From Ichthyophis bannanicus (taxonomy: Eukaryota > Chordata > Amphibia > Gymnophiona > Ichthyophiidae): a stretch of 64,000 nt of DNA. This document shows, piece after piece, positions 33,741 through 44,094 of this stretch; position 1 is the stretch's first letter, and every line of letters starts with the position of its first letter. Where the stretch lies: the NCBI GenBank assembly GCA_033557465.1, contig CM066033.1, forward strand, positions 19,655,080 to 19,719,079, given 5' to 3'. The notes beneath the pieces were generated by a model. That model searched no databases. It was not told where the DNA came from and worked only from the letters and a program-made list of their open reading frames with translations. A program made the translations under genes and the position numbers.

Positions 33741-33820
33741 CTGGACTGGTCTAGCAGGATTCCCGGAAAGGAAATTTCTTCTTCCAATTCATCCTGCTAG
33801 ACCAGTCCAGACAAGTGGGA
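33741..33820. repeat. DIRS A internal complementary region
   Basis: The left half, ggactggtctagcaggattc ccggaaagg, is the reverse complement of the left terminus at 33365-33400. The right half, ccaattcatcctgctagacc, is the reverse complement of the right terminus at about 52561-52587. It therefore defines both ends of element A. Confidence 0.85.
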
Positions 33821-33909
33821 AGTACCCAAGCTACATCCCTGCTGGATGGGAAGGAACGGCCGTTTCTACCACAATGGCCCCGAAATGCGCCAAGGCCCAA
33901 GTCGTGCCA

Positions 33910-34590
33910 CTACCGCCGGTCGAGGTGGTAGTGGCGCGTGAAAGTGGATAGAGAGGACCAGATGGCCGCACGACAAATGTCAATGGACAAAACGTGCAAG
34001 CGTTCCACCCAAGACGTTGCTTGAGCCTGCGTGGAATGCGCATGAAGCCCCACGAGGATGGACTTGTTATGCAGGCTGTAAGCGGATTCGATGGTGTGCT
34101 TGATCCAGTGCACAATCGTAGCCTTGGACACTGCCAGGCCTTTACGCAACCCAGCAAATAATACAAACAGGTGATCTGACTTCCGAAAGGAAGCTGTGAC
34201 CTTAAGGAAGCGACGTAGAACTCTCTGGACAATGACTGCTTGAAAATTGTCCGGAGATTCAGAGCCTTGTTCTTTCGGAAAGGAGGGTAAGGAAATGGTC
34301 TGATTCACATGAAAGGGCGAAAGCACCATGGATAAGAAGGAGGGCATGACACGAAGTGACACCCCTTCAGAAGTGAATAAGAAAAAGGGCTCTTGACAGG
34401 AGAGCGCCTGTAGTTCCAACACACGCCTGGCTGATTTGCTAGTAACTAAGACCATCTTTAAGGAAAATTCTCTGAGAATAGCATGCTGGGGAGGCTCAAA
34501 GGGAGTCTTCATAAGACTCCGGAGCATGAGAGAAATGTCCCAAGGGGGAACAAGTGGAGGAGTGGAGGCCTTAGTGTGCAGACCCCACAC
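33910..34590 (-). pseudogene. DIRS A tyrosine recombinase (226 aa open frame)
   Basis: The frame covers most of the catalytic core. It contains ILREFSLKMVLVTSKSARRV (first catalytic Arg in SARR), the FVLFAGLRKGLAVSKATIVH block, HSTQAQATSWV in place of HSTRAQ, and ends TFTRHYHLD with the tyrosine present. The second catalytic arginine is Gln, so the enzyme is probably dead although the frame is open. The N-terminal domain (34600-35250) is shifted and broken. It is read antisense to the window like the rest of element A. Confidence 0.85.
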
Positions 34591-35286
34591 AGGAAACGAC
34601 TGATGTCTGTGTGAGATGCAAGCGAATGCCCCACAATAGGACCCCTGAGGACTGCTACTTGTACTCAGAGAGAGCTGACAGCAAGACCATTATCAAGCCA
34701 TCCTGTAGAAACGTTAGGATTTCTGGAATCTGCACTCACCATGGAGAACACTGTTGATGAGCGCACCATGACTCAAACAAGCACCATATGTGAGTGTAAG
34801 CCAATGATGTGGATGGGCAGCGTGCTTTAAGCAGAATCTGAACCACCTTAAGCGAATAGCCTTTATGGACTAGACGCTACTTCTTAAGAGCCAAGCCGTA
34901 AGCGATTAAGGAGCCGGGTTGTCCATTAGGACTGGGCCCTGCCTCAGGAGACCGTGGTGAGAGCCCAGCGGCAGTGGTGAGGTCACTTGCAGCCAACAAG
35001 GTCCACATACCACAGGTGCAAGGATCAGCTGGGTGCGACCAGGACCACCAGACCGGGGTGAGACTTGATGCGATGGAGAAACCTCCCGATCAGTGGCCAT
35101 GGTGGAAACAAGTATAGCAACGAGACCACTGGCCAGTGCTGGGCCAGGGTGTCTATCCCCTGATAGCCAAATTCCCTGCAGCGACTGAAGAAGTCTGAGA
35201 CTTTGGCGTTAGCAGCAGTGGGCATGAGGTCGAACCTGAGTTGGTCCTAAAGACTCAATACACTGGAAGACCATCAGATGGAGTTC

Positions 35287-35619
35287 CTACTTGCCAGGGT
35301 CCAGAGTATGCCAACTGAGAAAGTCAGCTTGAACGTTGTCTACCCCGGCAATGTGTTGGGCTGAGAGAAATTGCAAGTGCCGCTTGGCGCAAAGGAGGAG
35401 TAGCAACATCTCCCTGGCGACTCCCAGGGCTTTTGTGTCACCCTGTTGGTTGAGATAGGCCACTGTGGTGGCATTGTCGCAGAGGACGCAGACAGAGTGA
35501 TGGCAGAGTAGCGGGAGAAAGGTCTGCAGAGCAAGGTGGACTGCTCGCACCTCGAGCCGATTGTAGTCCTGCGTTGCTAGAGACCAGCGAGTTAGAAGGG
35601 CCCATTGCAGGGGTCGCAT
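35287..35619 (-). CDS. DIRS A RNase H domain fragment (110 aa)
   Basis: Recognisable blocks are LEVRAVHLALQTFLP (the Glu region), VCVLCDNATTVAYLNQQGDT (the Asp of the DNATT box), LLLCAKRHLQFLSAQHIAGV and NVQADFLSW, the last Asp block. These match the DIRS/Ty3-type RNase H that removes RNA from the RNA-DNA hybrid. The frame is open over 110 codons. Upstream, WGAHMRPLQWA precedes it. The start given is an internal Met. Confidence 0.82.
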   Translation of the reverse strand: MRPLQWALLTRWSLATQDYNRLEVRAVHLALQTFLPLLCHHSVCVLCDNATTVAYLNQQGDTKALGVAREMLLLLLCAKRHLQFLSAQHIAGVDNVQADFLSWHTLDPGK

Positions 35620-35922
35620 GTGGGCTCATGCCCAAAGGACGACATAGATCATCACTGCCATGGCCCCCAAAACTTGAAGATAGTCCCACCCCAGGGACGA
35701 GCCTGAAGGCAGAACATTTGGAGTTGGCCTGAGACTCTCTGCAGCTGGCGAGAGGAAGAACCGCCCAAGGCGGGTGTCAAAGTAGGCCCCCAGGAACTCC
35801 AGGGACTGGGGAGAACTGAGACAGCTCTTGGCATGATTGACTTCCTAGTCTAGATGCGCCAGGAAAGTCACGACTTGGGAGACAGCTGCTAGAGCCTCCA
35901 GATAAGACTTTGCCCCGATGAG

Positions 35923-36447
35923 CTAGTCATCTAGGTACGGATGTATGTGGATACCCTGCTTCTGCAGAGGTGCTACTACAACCATGACTTGAAGAAGGTA
36001 CATGGAGCTGTTGTGAGACCAAACAGCAACGCGCTGAACTGAAAGTGGCATCCTAGCACTGTAAAATGCAGAAAGCGCTGTTGATCCAGGTCCAGAATGG
36101 GTTGAAAGGAGCCATCCTTCTTTGGAACGGCAAAGTAGACGGAGTAGTAGTGTCCGGTAGTGGTCTCTGGTAGAGGCACTGTTCAATGGCCCAAGGTCCA
36201 ACAGGCAACGGAGAATGAACTGTATGGCTTCCTGCTTTGTCCCCGAGCCACAAGGGGAAACTATGAATGTATCGTGTATAGGATAGGCGCATTCTAGAAC
36301 ATTGCCGCAGTAGACAATACTGAGGACCCATTGATCGGTGGTGATCTTTTCCCACTTGTGGGCAAATAGGGCCAGATGGCCTCCCACTGGAGGCCTCCCG
36401 GAGTGGGCCAGAGGAGCGTCAGTGGGAGGAGAGGCTAGGGCCAGCAA
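35923..36447 (-). pseudogene. DIRS A reverse transcriptase, N-terminal and palm part
   Basis: The frame begins near RPPVGGHLALFAHKWEKITT and DQWVLSIV, which open DIRS RTs. It passes in a shifted frame through FAVPKKDGSFQPILDLDQQ (best read at 35976-36179) and returns to end at IHIHPYLDD, where the catalytic Asp pair is intact, followed by a stop. One frameshift pair lies between about 36130 and 36000. The frame then continues as EFLGAYFD in about 35770-35830. Confidence 0.8.
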
Positions 36448-36599
36448 ACTTTGAGGGGGCAGAGAAGGAGTCCTTTGTCCGATACATCGCCCAAAAAGGC
36501 TGCGACCTAGGGGCAGTCCTGGAGGATGGAGGCCCCGAATACCAACCTGGACGGTAACGCCATGAATCTCTGAAACTCACCTGGGAGGAGAAAAAAGGG

Positions 36600-37232
36600 G
36601 ATGAACAGTGGTTAGCTGTCTTTGGTCTATTCTCTGGTAAGCGCCTGAGAAGCAGTTTGCATCATTTCCTGTCCTTGAGATTCCGAGAGACACAATGCAT
36701 CCACCGCCTGAGTAATCAATGCTAGAAGTTCCTACTTATGGAATAAATTGACATCCTGAGCTGCCTCCTGATCTTTTGCTTGGTCATCGGAAGGAGACCA
36801 CTCCCCGTCTTCCCGATCTGAAGATAGAGGGCTATCCTCTATGGAGAGATGATCCTGTTCCATTGCACCATCCAGTGAAGCTCAGGAGATCTCTTTTACA
36901 GGCCGCGTGGACTCTTCTGAGGTGGACTCAGTCAGAGTGCGCTTTTGTGCCCTGTGTGCTGCCACTGGCCTGGATGAAGAAGTGCTCACTTTGAGGGAAG
37001 CTGATGTGGATGCCCAAAGGCCTCAAGCTTGCCTGAAGAGGGACATAAATTGGGCCAAATCTTGATCCATGTTGCCTGCACTGGGCTGCTGTGGCTGCTG
37101 CAGGAGTAAAAGAGGAGGAAGAGGGGCATCCTCCGAGGGAGAGAACGGAGATAAGGCCCTGGCAGTTGAGGAGGGAGCTGATGCATCTTGACGTAAATTG
37201 AGGGACCCTGCAGGCTCTTCCTAATGTAGCAG
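36600..37232 (-). pseudogene. DIRS A gag remnant, cut by DIRS B
   Basis: On the minus strand, sequence near 36690-36860 reads LSIEDSPLSSDREDGEWSPS, then ELLALITQAVDAL. This corresponds to the ELLALI block found in gag of elements B and C. The conserved middle of gag is missing between here and the RT, so there is a deletion near 36600. At 37232 the gag is interrupted by the left end of DIRS B; it resumes at 51647. Confidence 0.6.
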
Positions 37233-37260
37233 TAAAGAGAAATTAGACTTACCTGCTAAT

Positions 37261-37543
37261 TTTTATTTATTTATTTTATTTAGACTGTTTTTGTATACCG
37301 CCTTATCCTTCAATCAAAGCGGTCACAACACAATTGGGGGATATATTTAACACGCGGGGATATGAGACACATACACTAATACTTACAGGGAACATGGGCT
37401 ATGGAGGGTTAAGTGGCTTGCCCAAGACCACAAGGAGCATCTGTGGGACTAGAAACCCCAGTCCTTCCGGCCCAAGGTTACTGTCCTCTAGTGGGATTTG
37501 AACCCCTGACCTTCCGGCCTGAAGTACCTTGCCCCAACCACTA
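37261..37543 (-). repeat. L2-tailed SINE in the left end of DIRS B
   Basis: It runs from (tta)n through tataccgccttatccttcaatc and ggcttgcccaagaccacaag to the B box (ggatttgaaccc on the plus strand, about 37492-37503). It stops in the middle of the A box (ccaaccacta), so the tRNA head is slightly truncated. It splits the outer 50 bp of DIRS B from the rest of the terminus. Confidence 0.87.
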
Positions 37544-38013
37544 ATTGTTCCTTGAGGAACTCCAGTCCAGTCCCTCACCTCTGGGTAGTGCACCTCCTCT
37601 GGCAGCATGGAGACTGGGCATGTCAGAATTGTGACACCACTGTACATATCCTGCTGGCACCTCCCACCAGCTCCCAGTGATCTAATGACAAAGCAGACTC
37701 AAAGGAGCAACAAATAAGTAGCAATAATATTAAATACAACAACTTAACTCTTAAAATGAACTAAATCCCCCTTAAATAAGAGGATAACTTTCCCTCTCCC
37801 GCTTGAAGGAAATAGGACAGAAAGGAGAGAGAAGAAAGAATACAGAGTATACATTGTCTGAGTACAGAAAAAATGTGCTGATTTTCTACTGCCTGGCTGC
37901 TGTCACCCCACACAAACACAAAGACTCTGCGGAGGCTGACAAACCCCGGGCGGGAATCGGGACTGAACCACAGGCAAGGCAAGAAATCACATATGTATCA
38001 AAGACACAGTCCA

Positions 38014-39250
38014 AAGACGTGATGTAGTGGAAAAAACACAACTTTATTAAATCATAGACCTATTACCAACCTGACACAGGCCGTGTTTCGCAAACCTTCA
38101 TCAGGGGTTGATCAGGTAAGGTACTAAAACATAGAACATAAACACTAAGTAAAAACATAATAGTGATAAAACATTGTGTCAGAACAGATGACTAAATCTT
38201 GATCAATAAACCACATATATGTATATCAATAACATAAACATCTTAAATAGTTAAAAGATACATATAAAAATCCATCTACCACCAAAAAGAAGGATAAAAG
38301 GTGCTATTAACAGGACTAAATAAATAATTAAAACCAAGTCTTAAGCAACTAATAAAAAATAAATAAAAAGTAGGTGACTAAAAATACAGAGTGACACCAA
38401 ATAGATAAATAAATAAATAATAATTATAAACGTTAAGAAAGTAAGGGGTGTGACAAGCAAACATATCAAATAGTAAATACCTCAATAAAGCAGAGAAAAC
38501 ACCGCAAGCAATGGTCTTTTATAGAAGGTTGTACTCGTATGGCTAAAATAAATAATGCACAATTAGATGGATAAAACCTATAATAAATATCCACATAAAA
38601 CATTAAAATCATACAAAACAATGATACAAAACAACTTAATGTATAAATAAAGAAAGCAGCAGGAGCGAAAAAGAGGAATAGACAGCTCATACTTGGAGGC
38701 TCAAATAAATCCTGAGAATCTGGATATACCAGCAGTATGGCTTACCTAATATTAAAAGCTTATCTCACTCAACGGCTCACAAAACTATCTATTGTATAAA
38801 TTAAACAGTAGACAGTCTCGGATAAAAAGTATGTGCTTGACGCCCCATTTCTAAAAACAAATATCTTATCATAAGGGAATAAAGGCACATCGAAGGCACC
38901 GAAGAAACATAAACAGTGAATCAAATTCATAAATACTCTGAAACCATAAGTTAAAAATTAAAACTACCTGTTTAAAAATTTGGTTGTCTAACCCTAAGCA
39001 ACCTAGGCCAGAGGGCTGCCGAGAAGGACAAATAAAAAGTGAACTCAAAAAAACAGCACCGTGTATGCCTAACCAGAGAACCATCAGCGTATTACAGAAG
39101 CCTTTCACTTATAGACTTGAATGACATACTAGTGATATTCAGTCGTGTAAAGCATACCTTCGTGGCACAGGAGGCTATCAAGAAAATCAAAATATCCCGG
39201 ACCGACACCGTGTGTACTTCGCCAAAAGAAATCAAGATTATAGAACGCCA
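38014..39250 (-). repeat. Left arm of the palindromic element
   Basis: The arm begins aagacgtgatgtagtgg and is matched in reverse by cactacatcacgtctt at the right end. Internal landmarks mirrored in the other arm include gatggataaaacctataata, cgaaggcaccgaagaaaca and ccgacaccgtgtgtacttcg. A segment at about 39007-39105, beginning agagggctgccgagaaggac, is absent from the right arm but has a direct copy at about 39465-39545. Confidence 0.85.
38067..38110 (-). ncRNA. Hammerhead-ribozyme-like motif, left copy
   Basis: Read on the minus strand: CAACCC, then the core CTGATGA, a short AGGTTTGC element, GAA, then ACACG GCC TGTGT as a 5-bp stem III with a 3-base loop, then C of the GTC cleavage triplet and AGGTTG. 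Stem I pairs CAACC with GGTTG but has a mismatch next to the core. Stem II is very weak. The motif mirrors the copy at 43303-43346. Confidence 0.5.
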
Positions 39251-40329
39251 GCTCATGCGCATATTTGCTAGTTCTCCACAGCGGGAAACAATGGGGGCGG
39301 ACCCAGGGGTAGAGTCACAGCCAGTCGGGCTCAGGAGGGGCGGAACCAGGGGCGGAGTTATGGCACTACTACATACGAAGTAAAAAACAAAAAACAATCG
39401 GGCTTCATAAAAAGGTATAATAAGTAAAAAGTCCAAACATCTCTGCTTTCAAAACATATGGGGGTATGAAGGACAAATAAAAACTGAACTCTAAAAACCA
39501 GCACTGTGTATGCCTAACCAATGAACCATCAGCGTATTACAGAGCTGGTGGTCTATTATCTTGATTTTTTGGCGAAGTACACACGGTGTCGGTCCAGGAT
39601 ATTTGGATTCTTTTGATAGCCTCCCATGCCACGAAGGTATGCTTTACACGATTGAATATCACTAGTAGTCATTCAAGTCTATAAGTGAAAGGCTTCTGGC
39701 CTATGTTGCTTAGGGTTAGACAACCAAATTTTTAAACAGGTAGTTTTAATTTTTAACTTATGGTTTCAGAGTATTTATGAATTTGATTCACTGTTTATGT
39801 TTCTTCGGTGCCTTCGATGTGCCTTTATTCCCTTATGATAAGATATTTGTTTTTAGAAATGGGGCGTCATGCACATACTTTTTATCCGAGACAGTCTACT
39901 GTTTAATTTATACAATAGATAGTTTTGTGAGCCGTTGAGTGAGATAAGTTTTTAATATTAGGTAAGCCATACTGCTGGTATATCCAGATTCTCAGGATTT
40001 ATTTAAGCCTCCAAATATGAGGTGTCTATTCCTCTTTTTTGCTCCTGCTGCCTTCTTTATTTATACATTAAGTTGTTTTGTATAGTTGTTTTGTATGATT
40101 TTAATGTTTTATGTGGATATTTATTATTGGTTTTATCCATCTAATTGTGCATTATTTATTTTAGCCATACGAGTACAACCTTCTATAAAAGACCATTGCT
40201 TGCGGTGTTTTCTCTGCTTTATTGAGGTATTTACTATTTGACATGTTTGCTTGTCACACCCCTTACTTTCTTAATGTTTATAATTATTATTTATTTATCT
40301 ATTTGGTGTCACTCTGTATTTTTAGTCAC

Positions 40330-40345
40330 CTACTTTTTATTTATT
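40330..40345. repeat. 16-bp target duplication, left copy
   Basis: CTACTTTTTATTTATT occurs here and again at 43036-43051, flanking the Tx1/L1 insertion. The uninterrupted target would be the right arm of the palindromic element. Confidence 0.9.
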
Positions 40346-41144
40346 TTTTTTTTTAAACGTTTATTTTCATTTTACAACAAACAAAGTAACAACACATCAA
40401 AAGAAACAAATACACACATACAATAAAGAAAGCAACCCCAATTACCCCCCACCCCAATGCTTCTTCTCTAAGCTGATTAGAATCATCATATGAGCGCTTA
40501 CATACAACAATTATTGTACATCAAACAAACAGAAGGAGAATCTATGATACCGGCTGAGCATGTGACAAAGATTAATACAGAATCAAACAGTCAACTGAGA
40601 GCATCGAAATTTTGAACATAATCGTTGAGCGTCTTCTAGCTAGACCAATAGTGAATAGTTTGACCGGAAGAGGCAGACATACTAGGTATTTGCGCATATT
40701 TACAATAAAGACAAATATGTTTCCCAATATTTCGTGATTAAGGAAATAGGAGACAGCAATACCCAGCATAAAGGCTAAAAGAAGTAAACCAATTTAGGAA
40801 GAGAGGGGATCCCCGCAGCTAAGCGGAGCCCCACAAACTTCCTAAAGAGGGGATCCGAAATATATAAAATAGAATGAAGACGACCTCAGACCCGACTCCA
40901 GTAATACTGTAATGCGGGACAATCATACGTAACAGGAGTGTAGTAGACCAAAGGCCACATAGCATGTCCCGCATCAAGCGCACTGGATGACATTCCAATT
41001 GGCTAACCTATCAGGAGTATTTGTCTACATGAGATAGCAGTACTGAGGAGATAGGAAAAATCTGATCTAGAATGTGAGTGATGGAGGGGGCTGAGAAAAG
41101 GTGAGCTCTAAGTCTGAGGGGTGAAGCAACTTCCATATATCAAT

Positions 41145-41624
41145 TCACACAAAATCTTTCATCAGGGCTGGCAGGGTGTGGAGACTCTTGGGCGGACCAC
41201 TCGTTCTAGGCGGCAGTCTATCTATCAAAGGAACAAATACTTGGTAGAAGTCACCGCCGAGTAACAATAACAGGGTCATCCACATTCGGAGCATAAATAC
41301 CAATACACGCAAATGCACTATCTCTAACCTTAAAATATACACAGGCCCAGCTACCCTCCCCATCAGAGCTAGTATCCATTACAGTGGTTGGCAAAATTTC
41401 TCAACTAAGATGGCTACCTCGCCCCGCTCAGAAACGGCGGGAGAATAGGCAGCCACCATATAAGGTTTGGCAGCAAGTTTCAGTGGTTCGACAGAAGTGA
41501 AATGGATTTCCTGAAGAAACACCAAATCAGTATGATCATGATTAAAATAACGAAGGATGGTCATTCTATTGATTGGACTATTGATGCCTCTTACGTTCAA
41601 TACTAAGAGCATACATAAGGCCAT
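41145..41624 (-). pseudogene. Tx1/L1 ORF2 endonuclease fragment
   Basis: 41379-41624 reads LLVLNVRGINSPINRMTILR then YFNHDHTDLVFLQEIHF, the first conserved blocks of the APE endonuclease, with the catalytic Glu in QEIHF (normally QETH). 41145-41363 contains LLLGGDFYQVFVPLIDR, matching the GGDFN block, with Tyr in place of Asn. A frameshift separates the two. Sequence after this (to 40346) shows no RT motif. Confidence 0.82.
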
Positions 41625-42052
41625 ACAACAAAGTCAAACATTCTGAGAAAGGAACATGATGGCGCACCGAGTTGCGCAATGTCCCTCATATCAACTATAA
41701 ATGACTGTACACACGATATGATAGAAAATAAGCCAATGAAAATCATGAAGCGCCCTATATAACAGTAGAAGCACCGAAGTGCCTTAGAGAAGAAGCAAAA
41801 CCCCAGAAATTACAGGCGACCTGATGTCTGCGGGGTGAAACCCCAGAGAAGGCCTAAATTGAAACATATAACCGGTATAGCAGTGCGTGCTCCGAATCCA
41901 ACCGAGGTGCACATCATGGAGGAAAAGGAGACCAAGAGAGGTAGATATAAAAGAAAGGAAGGTCCAGGCAGTCTCTATTCCAGGCAATAATCACCGCGCC
42001 GGGCCATTCAAAATGGCGGGCAGTTCCAGCGGAGTCCATCCGAATTGTTGAC

Positions 42053-42910
42053 TTAGCGCATCTGGTCTGCCTCTTTGGAATCTAAAAATGTTGCTAGCAG
42101 AGCAGGATCTTCGAAGGTTCTAGTTTGGTTATGGAGAGTCACTCTGAGCTTCGCTGGATATAAGAGGCCAAAGCGAGCCTGTAACTGTTGAAGTCTAGGA
42201 CGAAAAGCAAGGAGTCCCTTCCGCCGGTCAGCTGTGGGCTTTGCCAAGTCGGGGAAGAAAGAGACTTTATGATCGGCAAACTGCAGATGTGGCATCACCC
42301 GGGCGGCTTTGAGAATTTGCTCAACTTGCTGATACCTCAGTAAACGGAATATAATGGGCCGGGGGGTCGTCCGATTGAGTGCGATGTTGGTAGGAGCACG
42401 ATATGCTCGGTCAATTTCCAGATCTCTGCAAAAGGTAATCTTCAGCAAGGAAGGGAGAGTTTTGACCAGAAATTCTCTGATATCTCCTGCTTCCGCCCCT
42501 TCTGGAACTCCTATGAGCCTGACATTGTTGCGACGAGCACGATTATTGCAATCCTTTAACTCTTTTTGAAGATTCTGTATGTGACGCTCAGCCTTGTCCA
42601 GGTTCACCAAACGCACCGCGTGCGAATCGAGGACCCCCGCCATATTGTCCAGCCGTAGTGAAAGACCTTCAAGCCGGTCCTGAAGCATACCGAAATCTTC
42701 TCGCATGGCTCGGAGCGCCTCTCCGTTGGACTGTACCAGTTCCTTCACACCACGTATTTCCTCCAAGATCTCCTGTTGCAGTTCAGGGCTTACCCGAGGT
42801 GGAACCATCTTAGGTGGGGAAGACAACTCTGTTTTGGAGCGTTTTCCATGTGAAGAAGAGGGAGACCCGAAGTCCAAGCGCACTGGTTTGTGGGTCGCCA
42901 TTCCCCCCAA
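42053..42910 (-). CDS. Tx1/L1 ORF1 protein (285 aa)
   Basis: This is an intact ORF1 of the L1/Tx1 type, an RNA-binding chaperone that packages the element RNA. A basic N-terminus is followed by a long coiled-coil region (about residues 40-125, with ELQQEILEEIRGVKELVQ). The RRM-like core begins NNRARRNNVRLIGVPEGAEA at about 125-145, and the C-terminal domain contains RPIIFRLLRYQQVEQILKAA at about 185-210. It ends SKEADQMR. Start and stop are both well placed relative to the leader and to ORF2. Length is somewhat short of the usual 300-340 residues. The frame is fully open, which implies fairly recent insertion. Confidence 0.88.
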   Translation of the reverse strand: MGGMATHKPVRLDFGSPSSSHGKRSKTELSSPPKMVPPRVSPELQQEILEEIRGVKELVQSNGEALRAMREDFGMLQDRLEGLSLRLDNMAGVLDSHAVRLVNLDKAERHIQNLQKELKDCNNRARRNNVRLIGVPEGAEAGDIREFLVKTLPSLLKITFCRDLEIDRAYRAPTNIALNRTTPRPIIFRLLRYQQVEQILKAARVMPHLQFADHKVSFFPDLAKPTADRRKGLLAFRPRLQQLQARFGLLYPAKLRVTLHNQTRTFEDPALLATFLDSKEADQMR

Positions 42911-43035
42911 GGCACCCCGGTAAGTTCGGTATAAAATATTAAGTTTATGCAGATGTTAAGTCAGGATTCTAAGTAGGCCCCTCAGGAGCTTCAGCGCGAA
43001 GCGTCTAACCCGCTGGACATCAGGCTCCGCCCCCC

Positions 43036-43398
43036 CTACTTTTTATTTATTTATTTTTTATTAGTTGCTTAAGACTTGGTTTTAATTATTTATTTAGTCC
43101 TGTTAATAGCACCTTTTATCCTTATTTTTGGTGGTAGATGGATTTTTATATGTATCTTTTAACTATTTAAGATGTTTATGTTATTGATATACATATATGT
43201 GGTTTATTGATCAAGATTTAGTCATCTGTTCTGACACAATGTTTTATCACTATTATGTTTTTACTTAGTGTTTATGTTTTATGTTTTAGTACCTTACCTG
43301 ATCAACCCCTGACGAAGGTTTGCGAAACATGGCCTGTGTCGGGTTGGTAATAGGTCTACGATTTAATAAAGTTGTGTTTTTCCACTACATCACGTCTT
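43036..43398 (+). repeat. Outer part of the right arm of the palindromic element
   Basis: This is the reverse complement of 38014-38370 and includes the hammerhead-like motif at 43303-43346, aataaagttgtgttttt and the terminus cactacatcacgtctt. The inner part of the same arm is at about 39555-40345. Confidence 0.88.
43303..43346 (+). ncRNA. Hammerhead-ribozyme-like motif, right copy
   Basis: Order along the strand: CAACCC (stem I 5' strand, 43303-43308), CTGACGA core (43309-43315), AGGTTTGC (weak stem II, 43316-43323), GAA (43324-43326), ACATG GCC TGTGT (stem III and loop, 43327-43339), C of GTC at 43340 and GGGTTG (stem I 3' strand, 43341-43346). Stem I pairs perfectly over 6 bp. Stem III pairs over 5 bp with two G-U wobbles. 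Stem II has at most one or two pairs, so self-cleavage is uncertain. Confidence 0.55.
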
Positions 43399-43404
43399 GG
43401 GAAT

Positions 43405-43500
43405 CGGGACTGGACTGAAGTTCCTCAAGGAATAACATTTAGCAGGTAAGTCTAATTTCTCTTTCCTTATCGTCCCTCCAGTCCAGTCCCTCACCTCTGG
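43405..43500. repeat. DIRS B internal complementary region
   Basis: It reads gggactggactgaagttcct, aacatttagcaggtaagtc and ctttccttatcgtccctcc, then agtccagtccctcacctctgg. The first half is the reverse complement of 37233-37580 (SINE excluded) and the second half the reverse complement of the right end (51610-51646). The palindromic element inserted at its edge. Confidence 0.85.
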
Positions 43501-43519
43501 AATGTAACAGAGCAGTAAA

Positions 43520-44094
43520 TTACTGGGAGGGACCTGTCCACCCGGACCACAAAACCGCAGACCCGAAACAGGCATCTCCAGCTGCTTGAACATCTAGGCA
43601 ATAATGTTTACTAAAAGTATTCAAGGAAGACCAAGAGGCTGCTCTGCAAATCTCAACCGGAGGAACCAAGCTATGTTGCGCCCACGAAGTCACCTGCACT
43701 TTAGTAGAATGAGCCCGCAGCCCCATTGGCACCTGACGACCTTGCAAGATATAAGCTGATGCTATTGCTTCACGGACCCATCTGGAAATTGAAGCTTTGG
43801 CTGCCGCTTCACCTTTACGCAGATCTCCAAAGAGAACAAACAAATGCTCAGACTTGCGGAAGAACTCCAAGACCTTCAAGTATCACCGAAGAACTCTCTT
43901 TATGTCTAACAAACGCAAGCTATCGTCAGATGCGTTCTCATCCGAAATATCCAATACTGGCAAGAAGACAGATTGATTCACATGAAATGGCAAAACTACC
44001 TTTGGCAAACAGGATGGAACGGGACACAGCACCACCTTTTCACTAGAGAAAGTTAGAAACGGTTCCTGACAGGACAAGGCCTGCAACTCTGAGT
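43520..44094 (-). pseudogene. DIRS B tyrosine recombinase, N-terminally cut
   Basis: The main frame (43520-43879) holds FVLFGDLRKGEAAAKASISR, then HSTKVQVTSWA (HxxR changed to HSTK) and TFSKHYCLD with the tyrosine. The preceding part (43883-44094) holds SELQALSCQEPFLTFSSEKV and ends exactly where the SARR catalytic motif should be; there the sequence switches to a CR1 3' end. The first catalytic Arg and the N-terminal domain are therefore missing. Confidence 0.82.

Larger units (their letters stand above)
40346..43035 (-). mobile_element. Tx1/L1-type LINE lacking most of ORF2
   Basis: On the minus strand the element starts at about 43035 with a GC-rich leader, then ORF1 (42053-42910), the start of ORF2 (41624 down to about 41145) and a 3' region ending in a T-rich tract at 40346 (its A tail). 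A perfect 16-bp target duplication flanks it. The element is only 2.7 kb, and reverse transcriptase is absent between the endonuclease and the 3' region, so it carries an internal deletion while keeping both ends. Confidence 0.85.
37966..43398. mobile_element. Palindromic (inverted-copy) retroelement with ribozyme-like ends
   Basis: A 14-bp direct repeat GGGAATCGGGACTG flanks the insertion (37952-37965 and 43399-43412). From 38014 inward the left arm (to about 39250) is the reverse complement of the right arm (about 39555-40345 plus 43036-43398). The right arm was later split by a Tx1/L1 insertion. The loop is about 39250-39555. The 48 bp at 37966-38013 are present on the left side only. No protein is encoded in the arms. 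Motifs near both ends look like hammerhead ribozymes, and the outermost segments carry aataaa and tccactacatcacg. This suggests two partial copies of a Penelope-like or related retroelement in inverted orientation; that family assignment is inference. Confidence 0.75.

Noticed and set aside
36776..36994. Plus-strand 72-aa ORF
   Set aside because: It is antisense to the gag remnant of DIRS A.
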